From Candidatus Omnitrophota bacterium (GTDB lineage Bacteria > Ratteibacteria > UBA8468 > MWAK01): 9,445 bases of DNA. The stretch is taken from positions 1 to 9,445 of the forward strand of contig JAHJUB010000123.1 of the NCBI GenBank assembly GCA_018829455.1. The letters are read 5' to 3'. The notes below the pieces were generated by a model. The model did not search any database, was not told where the DNA came from, and saw only the letters and a program-made list of their open reading frames with translations. The first letter of the stretch is position 1. Every line of letters starts with the position of its first letter. Of this stretch, positions 1 through 5,804 are shown piece by piece. The position numbers and the translations under genes were made by a program.

Positions 1-128
1 AAGGAAAAGCGGATGCAGTTCTGGCGGCCAGCATCTTTCATTACGGGGAATATACCATTCGTCAGGCCAAAGAGTATCTTACCCGAAAAGGCATACCAAT
101 TCGCTCAGTTGCAACACAAGTTCTATAA
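1..128 (+). CDS. hisF: Imidazole glycerol phosphate synthase cyclase subunit HisF, C-terminal end (partial)
   Basis: Frame 3 is open from the left edge to a TAA at 126-128 and gives the last 41 residues of a protein. They begin GKADAVLAASIFHYGEYTIR, which is the very conserved C-terminal end of HisF: the last (beta/alpha)8-barrel strand with its phosphate-binding AAS.FH.GE segment and the final helix. HisF is the cyclase half of imidazole glycerol phosphate synthase. With HisH it converts PRFAR and ammonia to IGP and AICAR in histidine biosynthesis, in the cytoplasm. The 5' part lies outside the window. The tail after the usual GIP(V/I)R is a few residues longer than in many homologues. The stop codon directly abuts the waaA start, so the two genes are probably co-transcribed. 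Confidence 0.93.
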   Translation, partial: GKADAVLAASIFHYGEYTIRQAKEYLTRKGIPIRSVATQVL

Positions 129-1409
129 ATGCGAAAATTCCCGGGTTATATCCTTTATAACATCCTGCTGGTTTTATGCTTTCCGTTATTTGCCTTCATC
201 TCTTCCAGACGCCACTGCCGCCGGGGCGGCCAAAGGAACGATATTCTAAGGCGCTTCGGGTTTAACCTGCATCCCAACATTCCTTCGGATTGTATCTGGA
301 TTCAGGCGCTCTCCGTGGGAGAGGTTTCCCTCGCCCACGTCCTGATTGATTTGCTCCGAGAAGAACTCTTATTACCCGTTTTCCTCACCACCACGACAAT
401 TACCGGTTTCAGGACTGCGCAGCGGTTGCTTCCGGAAATTCCGATAACCTACTTTCCGTTTGACCTGCCTTTCATCTGGCCGTCATTTTTACGCCGCTGC
501 AAACCCCGGCTTTTTATCAGTCTGGAAACAGAGTTCTGGCCTAACCTCCTTTTTGCCCTAACTCGACGCAACATCCCGGCGGTTCTCCTCAACGGACGAT
601 TTTCACCCAATTCCTACCGCCGATTCCGGAAAGTCGGCTTCATAACCGCGCCGGTCCTTACCCAACTTCAAGAAGTCGGCATGCGCAGCCGCCGCGAAGC
701 GGACTGGATTATAAATCTGGGGGTCTCGCCGGAGCGGGTGACGATAACCGGTAATATCAAATATGACGTGGTCTTCCGGCAGGCAAAGGGGATAAATTCG
801 GAAGAAGCAAGGAGAGAATTCCATCTGACCGGCCGCAGCATCGTCTTTGGCTCCATCCACCCGGAAGAAGAAGAGATGGCTGTTGCGGTTTCCCGAAAAT
901 TATTGTCCGAATTTCCGGGCCTGAGGATAATATTTGCGCCCAGACACCTGGAACGCAGTAACCTGGAAGTTATTTTTCAAAAAGAAGGATTGAAATACCA
1001 GAAATTTTCCTCCCTGCGCCCGCCCTTTACGGAAAATTTCCTTATTCTGAACATTATGGGCCAACTCAACCAGGCGTATGCGGCAAGCCGCGCGGCTTTT
1101 GTCGGCGGCAGTCTGACCGTTTTTGGCGACGGCGGACATAATCTGGTGGAACCGGCGGCCTTCGCAAAGCCGGCCGCGTTCGGACCGCACGCCTGGAACT
1201 TCCAGGAAGAAGCGGAAATTTTGCAGAAATCCGGCGGCGGAGAGTTAGTTCTTGACGCAAATGGTCTTTACGCTTTCTTTTTACGCTGCCTTACCGAACC
1301 GGATTGGGCAAAAGAATCCGGCGAAAAGGCCTACCAGGCAATCAGCCGGGAAACCGGAGCCGCCAAACGCTCTATGCAGATAATCCGGAAAGCGCTTTCT
1401 TCCAATTAG
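129..1409 (+). CDS. waaA: 3-deoxy-D-manno-octulosonic acid (Kdo) transferase, GT30 family
   Basis: The product transfers Kdo from CMP-Kdo to lipid IV-A at the inner face of the cytoplasmic membrane, the first core step of lipopolysaccharide synthesis. The 426 residues match the family's usual length of about 420. Residues 7-24 form one hydrophobic membrane anchor followed by a basic patch. The N-terminal glycosyltransferase domain has the SVGE motif with its catalytic Glu at 65 and the ETEFWPN motif at 133-139. The C-terminal domain has GNIKYD, a GS.HPEEE segment, PRHLER and the FVGGSL...GGHNLVEPAAF nucleotide-sugar motif. The start is the ATG immediately after the hisF TAA (TAAATG). No good Shine-Dalgarno precedes it, which suggests translational coupling. 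Whether it adds one Kdo or several cannot be read from the sequence. It is the clearest evidence that the organism has an outer membrane. Confidence 0.95.
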   Translation: MRKFPGYILYNILLVLCFPLFAFISSRRHCRRGGQRNDILRRFGFNLHPNIPSDCIWIQALSVGEVSLAHVLIDLLREELLLPVFLTTTTITGFRTAQRLLPEIPITYFPFDLPFIWPSFLRRCKPRLFISLETEFWPNLLFALTRRNIPAVLLNGRFSPNSYRRFRKVGFITAPVLTQLQEVGMRSRREADWIINLGVSPERVTITGNIKYDVVFRQAKGINSEEARREFHLTGRSIVFGSIHPEEEEMAVAVSRKLLSEFPGLRIIFAPRHLERSNLEVIFQKEGLKYQKFSSLRPPFTENFLILNIMGQLNQAYAASRAAFVGGSLTVFGDGGHNLVEPAAFAKPAAFGPHAWNFQEEAEILQKSGGGELVLDANGLYAFFLRCLTEPDWAKESGEKAYQAISRETGAAKRSMQIIRKALSSN

Positions 1410-1422
1410 AACCTTTTTGGTT

Positions 1423-1460
1423 TATAATATAGCGACAAAGAAATAAAAAACAAAGAGGAG
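1423..1460 (+). promoter_or_regulatory. -10 box and ribosome binding site of the Gfo/Idh gene
   Basis: A perfect TATAAT lies at 1423-1428, 14 bases after the waaA stop. The hexamer 17 bases upstream (TTCCAA, 1400-1405) matches the -35 consensus poorly. A strong Shine-Dalgarno, AAAGAGGAG at 1452-1460, sits 7 bases before the ATG at 1468 and fixes that start. The ribosome binding site is well supported. The promoter is tentative, because this A+T-rich gap could produce a -10 by chance. Confidence 0.45.
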
Positions 1461-1467
1461 ACAAAAA

Positions 1468-2646
1468 ATGAGATTGGGAGTTGTCGGTTTCGGCGGAAGA
1501 ACCTGTGGCCTGGTTTACGGCCCTTTCCGGGAAGCCGAACCTGATATTCAGGTTGTGGGCATTGTGGACCCGGACGAAAATGGTGTGCGTCAAAAACTTT
1601 CTGAATCTGATCGTAAAAAAGCGGTCTTCTACGAAACACTTGAAGAGATGGTCTGCAAAGCAAAGTTGGACGCGCTTGTTATCGGGTCGCGCTGCAATCT
1701 TCATGCGCCCTATGCTATCAAGGCGGCAAAGTTTGATCTACCGCTTTACCTGGAAAAACCGGTCGCCGTTTCCATGAAACAGGCAAACGACCTGGAAGAT
1801 GCCTTTGAGAAATCCAAATGCAAGGTGGTCGTGAGCTTCCCTTTAAGGACATCTCCCCTGTGCGCTTTTGCAAAAGACCTCATCCAGAACGGAGCGGTTG
1901 GAAATCCGGTTCACATCATGGCCTGGAATTACGTTACTTACGGGACCGTTTACTGGGAAGAACTGTATCGGGATTATAAGATAACCGGAGGACTTTTTCT
2001 GCAGAAAGCCACGCATGATTTTGACTATATGAGTTACCTGATGGATTCTCCGATTACCAGGGTTGGCGCAATGGCAACCTTCCAGAAAGTTTTCGGGGGT
2101 AAAAAACCGGCCGGACTGGTCTGTTCAAAGTGCGGCGAAACCGATACCTGCCTGGAAAGCCCCATCAACCGGAAACGCAATAATTCAGGCTGGCATAATA
2201 ATGACCATCACTGCGTCTATAGTCTTGATTGCGGAACAACAAAAACAGGCACGAACGAAGATGCTTCCAGCGCGGTGGTGGAGTTTGCTTCCGGCGCCCA
2301 CGGGATATACACGCAGGTCTTTTTTTCCAGACGGGATGCGGCGGCCCGCGGTTCCACGGTGAGCGGTTATCTCGGCACGGTTGAGTTTGACTGGTATGAA
2401 AATTCGCTCCGGCACATCCGGCATCACAAACCGTTTTCTGATATTGTCAAGGCCGGTTCCGGACTCAGTCATTTTGGCGGAGACCTGGAACTGGCGTACG
2501 ATTTTTTCAACCTCGTAAAAGGCAAGGGGCAATCGCGCACGTCTATCTGGACCGGTATTCAAAGCGTCTATACCTGTCTGGCCGCGAGGGAATCCGCCCT
2601 TAAGAACCGTTTTGTAAAGGTGCGTCAGACTGGACAATCCGGTTGA
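1468..2646 (+). CDS. Gfo/Idh/MocA family NAD(P)-dependent oxidoreductase with an internal cysteine cluster
   Basis: This is a sugar- or inositol-type dehydrogenase of 392 residues. The N-terminal Rossmann domain opens with the dinucleotide-binding loop VVGFGGR (residues 5-11) and carries the family's EKP signature at 96-98. The C-terminal alpha/beta domain has THDFD at 182-186, where the family's catalytic histidine lies (His183). An insertion at about 219-255 contains Cys219-x2-Cys222-x5-Cys228 and later His247, His248, Cys249 and Cys255. Similar Cys-rich inserts are seen in some family members, and this one could bind a metal. The substrate cannot be deduced. Neighbours (WaaA, dihydroorotase) give no pathway, though a role in a sugar for the cell envelope is possible. 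The ATG is supported by a strong Shine-Dalgarno 7 bases upstream. It appears monocistronic, since a repeat and a tRNA follow it. Confidence 0.9.
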   Translation: MRLGVVGFGGRTCGLVYGPFREAEPDIQVVGIVDPDENGVRQKLSESDRKKAVFYETLEEMVCKAKLDALVIGSRCNLHAPYAIKAAKFDLPLYLEKPVAVSMKQANDLEDAFEKSKCKVVVSFPLRTSPLCAFAKDLIQNGAVGNPVHIMAWNYVTYGTVYWEELYRDYKITGGLFLQKATHDFDYMSYLMDSPITRVGAMATFQKVFGGKKPAGLVCSKCGETDTCLESPINRKRNNSGWHNNDHHCVYSLDCGTTKTGTNEDASSAVVEFASGAHGIYTQVFFSRRDAAARGSTVSGYLGTVEFDWYENSLRHIRHHKPFSDIVKAGSGLSHFGGDLELAYDFFNLVKGKGQSRTSIWTGIQSVYTCLAARESALKNRFVKVRQTGQSG

Positions 2647-2665
2647 AATATAGCGTAATGCTTTT

Positions 2666-2818
2666 GTAGTTGCCGAGCTTGCTCGGCGTCGTTAACAGCG
2701 GGAGGGGCTGTGTCCCCTCCCGCTGTGGGAGGGGCTGTAACTAACCCCCCTTGCCCCCCTTGTCAGGGGGGAGTCCCCGCCCCTACATTTAACAGAGCCC
2801 GGCAGGCCGGGCGACTAC
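2666..2818. repeat. Composite REP/BIME-like palindromic repeat, copy 1
   Basis: This is a mosaic of hairpins bounded by inverted heads. The left head (2666-2687) is GTAGTTGCC-GAGC-TT-GCTC-GGC. The right head (2797-2818, opposite strand) is GTAGTCGCC-CGGC-CT-GCCG-GGC. Between them are a hairpin GGGAGGGG/CCCCTCCC (2700-2721) and a longer, C/G-rich imperfect palindrome (about 2726-2786) that ends in CTAC, which is GTAG on the minus strand. The linker TTAACAG appears beside both heads (2692-2698 and 2789-2795, the latter as TTTAACAG). Positions 2666-2723 align with the inverted copy at 4834-4892. There is no U-run typical of an intrinsic terminator. The segment fills most of the gap between the oxidoreductase and tRNA-Arg. 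Confidence 0.85.
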
Positions 2819-2844
2819 CGTACGAAATTTAGCACGGAACTTTT

Positions 2845-2918
2845 GCGCTTGTAGCTCAATTGGATAGAGCGTTAGCCTCCGAAGCTAAAGGCTGAGGGTT
2901 CGAGTCCCTCCAAGCGCG
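2845..2918 (+). tRNA. tRNA-Arg (anticodon CCG)
   Basis: A complete cloverleaf of 74 bases can be folded by eye. The acceptor stem is GCGCTTG/CAAGCGC (2845-2851 with 2911-2917) and the D stem GCTC/GAGC. The D loop is AATTGGATA. The anticodon stem is TTAGC/GCTAA with loop CTCCGAA, and the T arm is GAGGG-TTCGAGT-CCCTC. The anticodon CCG is at 2879-2881 and decodes the arginine codon CGG. The adenine after the D-loop GG corresponds to A20, the known identity element of arginine tRNAs. The discriminator base is G2918. CCA is not encoded and must be added after transcription. No clear promoter is visible in the 26 bases between the repeat and the tRNA. Confidence 0.96.
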
Positions 2919-3035
2919 CGTTCAAATGTCTCTTTTGTTCCACACGCTACGTGTCAGACAAAACCTACGCAAGTGTCGCACAAAGAAACATTCTCACTTA
3001 AATGTTTTTATTAAAAACTAAAGCGAGGTGACCAA
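2919..3035 (+). promoter_or_regulatory. tRNA-pyrC intergenic region with the pyrC ribosome binding site
   Basis: This non-coding stretch separates the tRNA from pyrC. It holds a small palindrome ACACG-cta-CGTGT (2942-2954) and a second one, GTTTTT-a-TTAAAAAC, near 3004-3018. Neither has the form of a standard terminator, and no PyrR-type attenuator (competing hairpins plus a U-run) is evident. GAGGTG at 3025-3030 is a good Shine-Dalgarno 5 bases before the pyrC ATG. No convincing -35/-10 pair was found, so the promoter of pyrC remains unassigned. Confidence 0.5.
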
Positions 3036-4295
3036 ATGGACCTGTTAATCAAAAACGGAAGGGTGATTGACCCGGCTCAGGGAATTGATGAAATTATGGA
3101 CGTTGCCTGTGCAACGGGTAAAATTGAGAAAGTGGCTAAAGCGATAAAACCACAGGGCAAACCGCGTGTTATTGACGCTTCCAACCGAATTGTCTGCCCG
3201 GGATTCATTGACAGCCACTGCCATTTACGGGAGCCGGGACGAGAGGATGAAGAGACGATTAAAACCGGCGCAACGGCTGCCGCAGCCGGCGGTTATACTA
3301 CAATCATGGCGATGCCCAATACCGCTCCCTGTCTGGACACCGGCCCCCTGGTCGCCTTCGTTTTTAACAAGGGAAGGGAAACATCCATTTCGGTCTTTCC
3401 GATCGGCGCCATCACTAAAAACCGGGAAGGAAAAGAACTGACGGAAATGGCTGACCTGGCCGAAAACGGCGCCGTGGCTTTTTCGGACGACGGAAACTGC
3501 GTCGCCGACAACCGGGTTTTGCGCCGCGGACTGGAATACGCAAAGATGGTGGACCGGCCGCTCATAGACCATCCGGAAGAACTAACGCTGGCCCGTAACG
3601 GGGTGATGAACGAGGGGAAGATATCCACCTTCCTGGGTTTGCCCGGCATTCCCCGAGAGGCAGAGGAAATAGCGGTCTTTCGTGACATCGCCCTCGCTTC
3701 TCTGACGGAAAGCCGGATTCACCTCGCCCACCTTACGTCAGCCGGCTCAATCGCTCTCCTCCGGCAGGCAAAGAAGAAAGGCGTTCCAATAACCGCAGAG
3801 GTTACCTTTCATCATCTTATCTTAACCGAGGAATCGGTAAAGGGCTACCATACCAATACCAAGGTCAGCCCGCCCCTGCGCACCAGAGATGACGTTAAAT
3901 CGCTGAGGGATGGTATTAAGGATGGTACAATTGAGGTTATCGTAACCGACCATGCGCCGCACAGCCGGGAAGAGAAGGAAACCGATTTTGAAAATGCGGC
4001 TTTCGGTATCATCGGTTTTGAAACCGCCCTGCCCCTTCTTCTGCGATTGGCCACGGAAATTCCCCTGAATATTTTAATCGCCTGCCTGACATCAAACCCG
4101 GCCCGAATCTTTCGTTTCAATGACCGGGGCAGTCTTAAGAAAGGGTTAAGGGCCGACATCACTATTTTTAACCCGAAGGAAGAGTGGACGCTGACAGAGG
4201 CAGTGATTAAATCGCGCAGTAAAAACACACCGTTTTTGGGTGAAAAAATGAAGGGAAGGGTTTGCTGCACAATCTGCAGCGGAAAGGTTGTGTAG
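3036..4295 (+). CDS. pyrC: Dihydroorotase, class I
   Basis: The enzyme interconverts N-carbamoyl-L-aspartate and L-dihydroorotate, the third step of de novo pyrimidine synthesis in the cytoplasm. At 419 residues it has the usual length of the bacterial class I (Aquifex/Bacillus-type) enzyme. The metal and catalytic residues are in place. DSHCHLREPG at 59-68 carries His61, His63 and Arg65. FSDDGN supplies the aspartate ligand (Asp151/152), and DHPEE gives His179. HLAHLTSAGS gives His232, and TDHAPH gives the catalytic Asp305. MAMPNT at 91-96 is the substrate-loop signature. The ATG has GAGGTG 5 bases upstream. No pyrB lies next to it, so the pathway genes appear dispersed. Its TAG stop (4293-4295) lies inside the GTAG foot of the following repeat. 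Confidence 0.97.
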   Translation: MDLLIKNGRVIDPAQGIDEIMDVACATGKIEKVAKAIKPQGKPRVIDASNRIVCPGFIDSHCHLREPGREDEETIKTGATAAAAGGYTTIMAMPNTAPCLDTGPLVAFVFNKGRETSISVFPIGAITKNREGKELTEMADLAENGAVAFSDDGNCVADNRVLRRGLEYAKMVDRPLIDHPEELTLARNGVMNEGKISTFLGLPGIPREAEEIAVFRDIALASLTESRIHLAHLTSAGSIALLRQAKKKGVPITAEVTFHHLILTEESVKGYHTNTKVSPPLRTRDDVKSLRDGIKDGTIEVIVTDHAPHSREEKETDFENAAFGIIGFETALPLLLRLATEIPLNILIACLTSNPARIFRFNDRGSLKKGLRADITIFNPKEEWTLTEAVIKSRSKNTPFLGEKMKGRVCCTICSGKVV

Positions 4296-4347
4296 TTGCC
4301 CGACTTGTCGGGCTCTGTTAAAAGCGCCAAGCAAGCTTGGCAACTAC
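4292..4347. repeat. REP/BIME-like inverted pair between convergent genes, copy 2
   Basis: This compact element has two outward-facing heads. The left head (4292-4313) is GTAGTTGCC-CGAC-TT-GTCG-GGC. The right head (4326-4347, minus strand) is GTAGTTGCC-AAGC-TT-GCTT-GGC. A 12-base linker, TCTGTTAAAAGC, joins them. The arms differ from those of copies 1 and 3 but are perfectly complementary within each head. The element fills the whole space between pyrC (stop at 4293-4295) and the ferritin-like gene (stop at 4344-4346), and both TAG codons are the TAG of a head. The two hairpins could act as a bidirectional roadblock or 3'-end stabiliser, although U-runs are absent. Confidence 0.88.
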
Positions 4348-4820
4348 AGTAAATTCTTACCGATTGAAATCAGTTTGGTAAGGTGCCTCTTTTCCTCCGC
4401 AACCAATTCCTCAACCATTCCTTTTTCTTTTTCGGTCACAAAACGGAGCAGTTCCGTGTAGTAAAGAATGGCGTTTTTTTCCACCTGAACCGCAATATCA
4501 AGCGCTTCCTGGTCAGTAAGCCGCTTTTCCGCAATCGCTTTCATCCCCCGCTTCTGTTGCAGAATGGATGCGTCCGCGATTGCAGACAGATATTCATCCG
4601 GCGGGGTAATTTCGGCGTTCTCTTTATGAGAAATAAGTTTTGCCAGTCCCTCAAAAAAGGCCTGGTGCTGAATCTCTTCTTGGGCAAGACTCCGGAAAAG
4701 CTCGGCCACCGAACTACTCCGGGTCAGCTTAGCGGCTTCCGTGTAAAATTGGTATCCGTTCTTTTCAATCTCAATCGCAACCTTGATAATTTCGTACGCC
4801 GAATAACTAATTAGAGCCAT
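4344..4820 (-). CDS. Ferritin-like / rubrerythrin-type diiron protein
   Basis: This 158-residue all-helical protein has two EEXXH half-sites. Helix 1 has EIEKNGYQFY with Glu19, helix 2 has QEEIQH with Glu49 and His52, helix 3 has VEKNAILYY with Glu114, and helix 4 has AEEKRHL with Glu143 and His146. That is the ligand set of a rubrerythrin-like diiron site. No C-terminal rubredoxin CxxC domain is present, so it is the short, rubredoxin-less type. Such proteins act in peroxide or oxygen defence or in iron handling in anaerobes, but the exact reaction here is unknown. AGGAGG at 4826-4831 lies 5 bases upstream of the ATG. It follows porB by 83 bases on the same strand and may be transcribed with it. 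The stop codon lies within the adjacent repeat. Confidence 0.88.
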   Translation of the reverse strand: MALISYSAYEIIKVAIEIEKNGYQFYTEAAKLTRSSSVAELFRSLAQEEIQHQAFFEGLAKLISHKENAEITPPDEYLSAIADASILQQKRGMKAIAEKRLTDQEALDIAVQVEKNAILYYTELLRFVTEKEKGMVEELVAEEKRHLTKLISIGKNLL

Positions 4821-4833
4821 AATTTCCTCCTGG

Positions 4834-4892
4834 GCGGGAGGGGACGTAGCCCCTCCCCTACATTAACAGCGCCGAGCAAGCTCGGCAACTAC
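4834..4892 (-). repeat. REP-like palindromic repeat, copy 3 (inverted relative to copy 1)
   Basis: Read on the minus strand, this starts with the head GTAGTTGCC-GAGC-TT-GCTC-GGC (4892-4871), identical over 22 bases to the left head of copy 1. After a linker containing CTGTTAAT comes a second GTAG foot (4861-4858) and a hairpin GGGAGGGG/CCCCTCCC (4857-4836). The whole 59 bases align with 2666-2723 with differences only in the linker and hairpin loop. It lies between porB and the ferritin-like gene and ends just upstream of that gene's Shine-Dalgarno. In a polycistronic mRNA it could set different transcript stabilities on its two sides. Confidence 0.85.
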
Positions 4893-4903
4893 GCTACATT
4901 ATA

Positions 4904-5794
4904 TTAACTGCCGGCGGTTTTAAGAAGGCCGTAGCGCTCAATGTTCCGGTTGGCGAGCTCCTGAATTTCCTTTAGAGCCGCTTCCGCGGCCGGCTTGAAA
5001 AGGTGCCGGAACCGTCCCTGTGGTTTCAGGTAATCTTCCACCGGTTTTGGTTTGACAATCAGATAACGTCCGGAAATCTTTCCGTTTTCAAATTCAATCA
5101 TGGGGAAGAGTCCGGTTTCCACGGCCAGCCGGGCTATCTGGTAAGTCTGTTCCGGTTCGTGGCGCCAGCCCAACGGACAGGGAACGTGAACGTGCAGGAA
5201 TTTCGGTCCCCTAATCGCCATCGCCTTTTTCACCTTCTTCTGCAGGTCAAGCGGGAATCCGGCCGATGCGGTCGCCACGTAGGGAATCCCGTGCGCCACG
5301 GCAATCTCCACTATGTTCTTCTTCGGTCTCGGATTGCCGGTGGAACTCTGGCCGGCCGGGCTGGTGGACGTGGAAGTATAGGTCGGCGTAAGGCCGCTGC
5401 GCTGAATTCCGGTGTTCATGTATGCTTCATTATCATAGCAGACGGAAAGGATGTCGTGCCCCCGTTCCCACATTCCGGAAAGCGCTTGAAGCCCGATATC
5501 CGCGGTACCGCCGTCTCCGGCCTGGCTGATTACCCTGACTTCCGCTAATTTACCGCTCTGCCTTAAAGCCGCCTCTACTCCGGAGGCAACTGCGGCCGCA
5601 TTTTCAAAAAGGGAGTGAATGAAGGGCACTTCCCAGGCAGTGTCCGGGTAAGTGGTGGAAAAAACCTCCAGGCATCCGGTGTTATTAACGATGATGGTGT
5701 TTGGTCCGGCCGCATCAAGCACCAGGCGCGCCGCCAGCGATTGACCGCATCCGGCGCAGGCGGTATGACCGGGCGAAAGAAGATGTTCCGGCAT
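4904..5794 (-). CDS. porB: Pyruvate:ferredoxin oxidoreductase, beta subunit
   Basis: This subunit binds thiamine diphosphate and the proximal [4Fe-4S] cluster of pyruvate:ferredoxin oxidoreductase, which converts pyruvate and CoA to acetyl-CoA and CO2 with reduction of ferredoxin, or the reverse. The 296 residues fit the family. GHTACAGCGQ gives Cys13 and Cys16. Cys41 and Cys206 complete a cluster set spaced like that in known enzymes. The diphosphate-binding motif runs from GDG (93-95) to Asn122 with 26 residues between them. CYDNEAYMNTGIQRSG at 119-134 is typical of pyruvate-type PorB rather than 2-oxoglutarate-type KorB. The start is fixed by AAGGAG 6 bases upstream. It follows porA by 10 bases and is the last por gene. 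Pyruvate is the best substrate guess, but related 2-oxoacids are not excluded. Confidence 0.93.
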   Translation of the reverse strand: MPEHLLSPGHTACAGCGQSLAARLVLDAAGPNTIIVNNTGCLEVFSTTYPDTAWEVPFIHSLFENAAAVASGVEAALRQSGKLAEVRVISQAGDGGTADIGLQALSGMWERGHDILSVCYDNEAYMNTGIQRSGLTPTYTSTSTSPAGQSSTGNPRPKKNIVEIAVAHGIPYVATASAGFPLDLQKKVKKAMAIRGPKFLHVHVPCPLGWRHEPEQTYQIARLAVETGLFPMIEFENGKISGRYLIVKPKPVEDYLKPQGRFRHLFKPAAEAALKEIQELANRNIERYGLLKTAGS

Positions 5795-5804
5795 CGGGTT
5801 CTCC

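Noticed and set aside
2185..2637. Minus-strand open frame of 150 codons opposite the Gfo/Idh gene
   Set aside because: It overlaps the conserved C-terminal domain of the oxidoreductase and shows no independent coding evidence.
2919..3035. PyrR-type attenuator before pyrC
   Set aside because: No mutually exclusive hairpins followed by a U-run and no PyrR-binding loop motif could be recognised. Only two short palindromes are present.
3845..4330. Minus-strand open frame of 161 codons opposite pyrC
   Set aside because: It is a shadow of the dihydroorotase frame, which has all catalytic residues. The frame also runs through the palindromic repeat.
4383..4814. Plus-strand open frame of 143 codons opposite the ferritin-like gene
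   Set aside because: The minus-strand frame has a complete diiron motif set and a strong Shine-Dalgarno. The plus-strand product has neither a recognisable domain nor a start signal.
2666..4892. CRISPR array
   Set aside because: The repeats are palindromic, lie far apart in three separate intergenic regions and are often inverted. There are no regular spacers and no cas genes.
5003..5548. Plus-strand open frame of 181 codons opposite porB
   Set aside because: It is antisense to a gene with full cofactor and cluster motifs. Its translation shows no recognisable domain and no ribosome binding site was evident.
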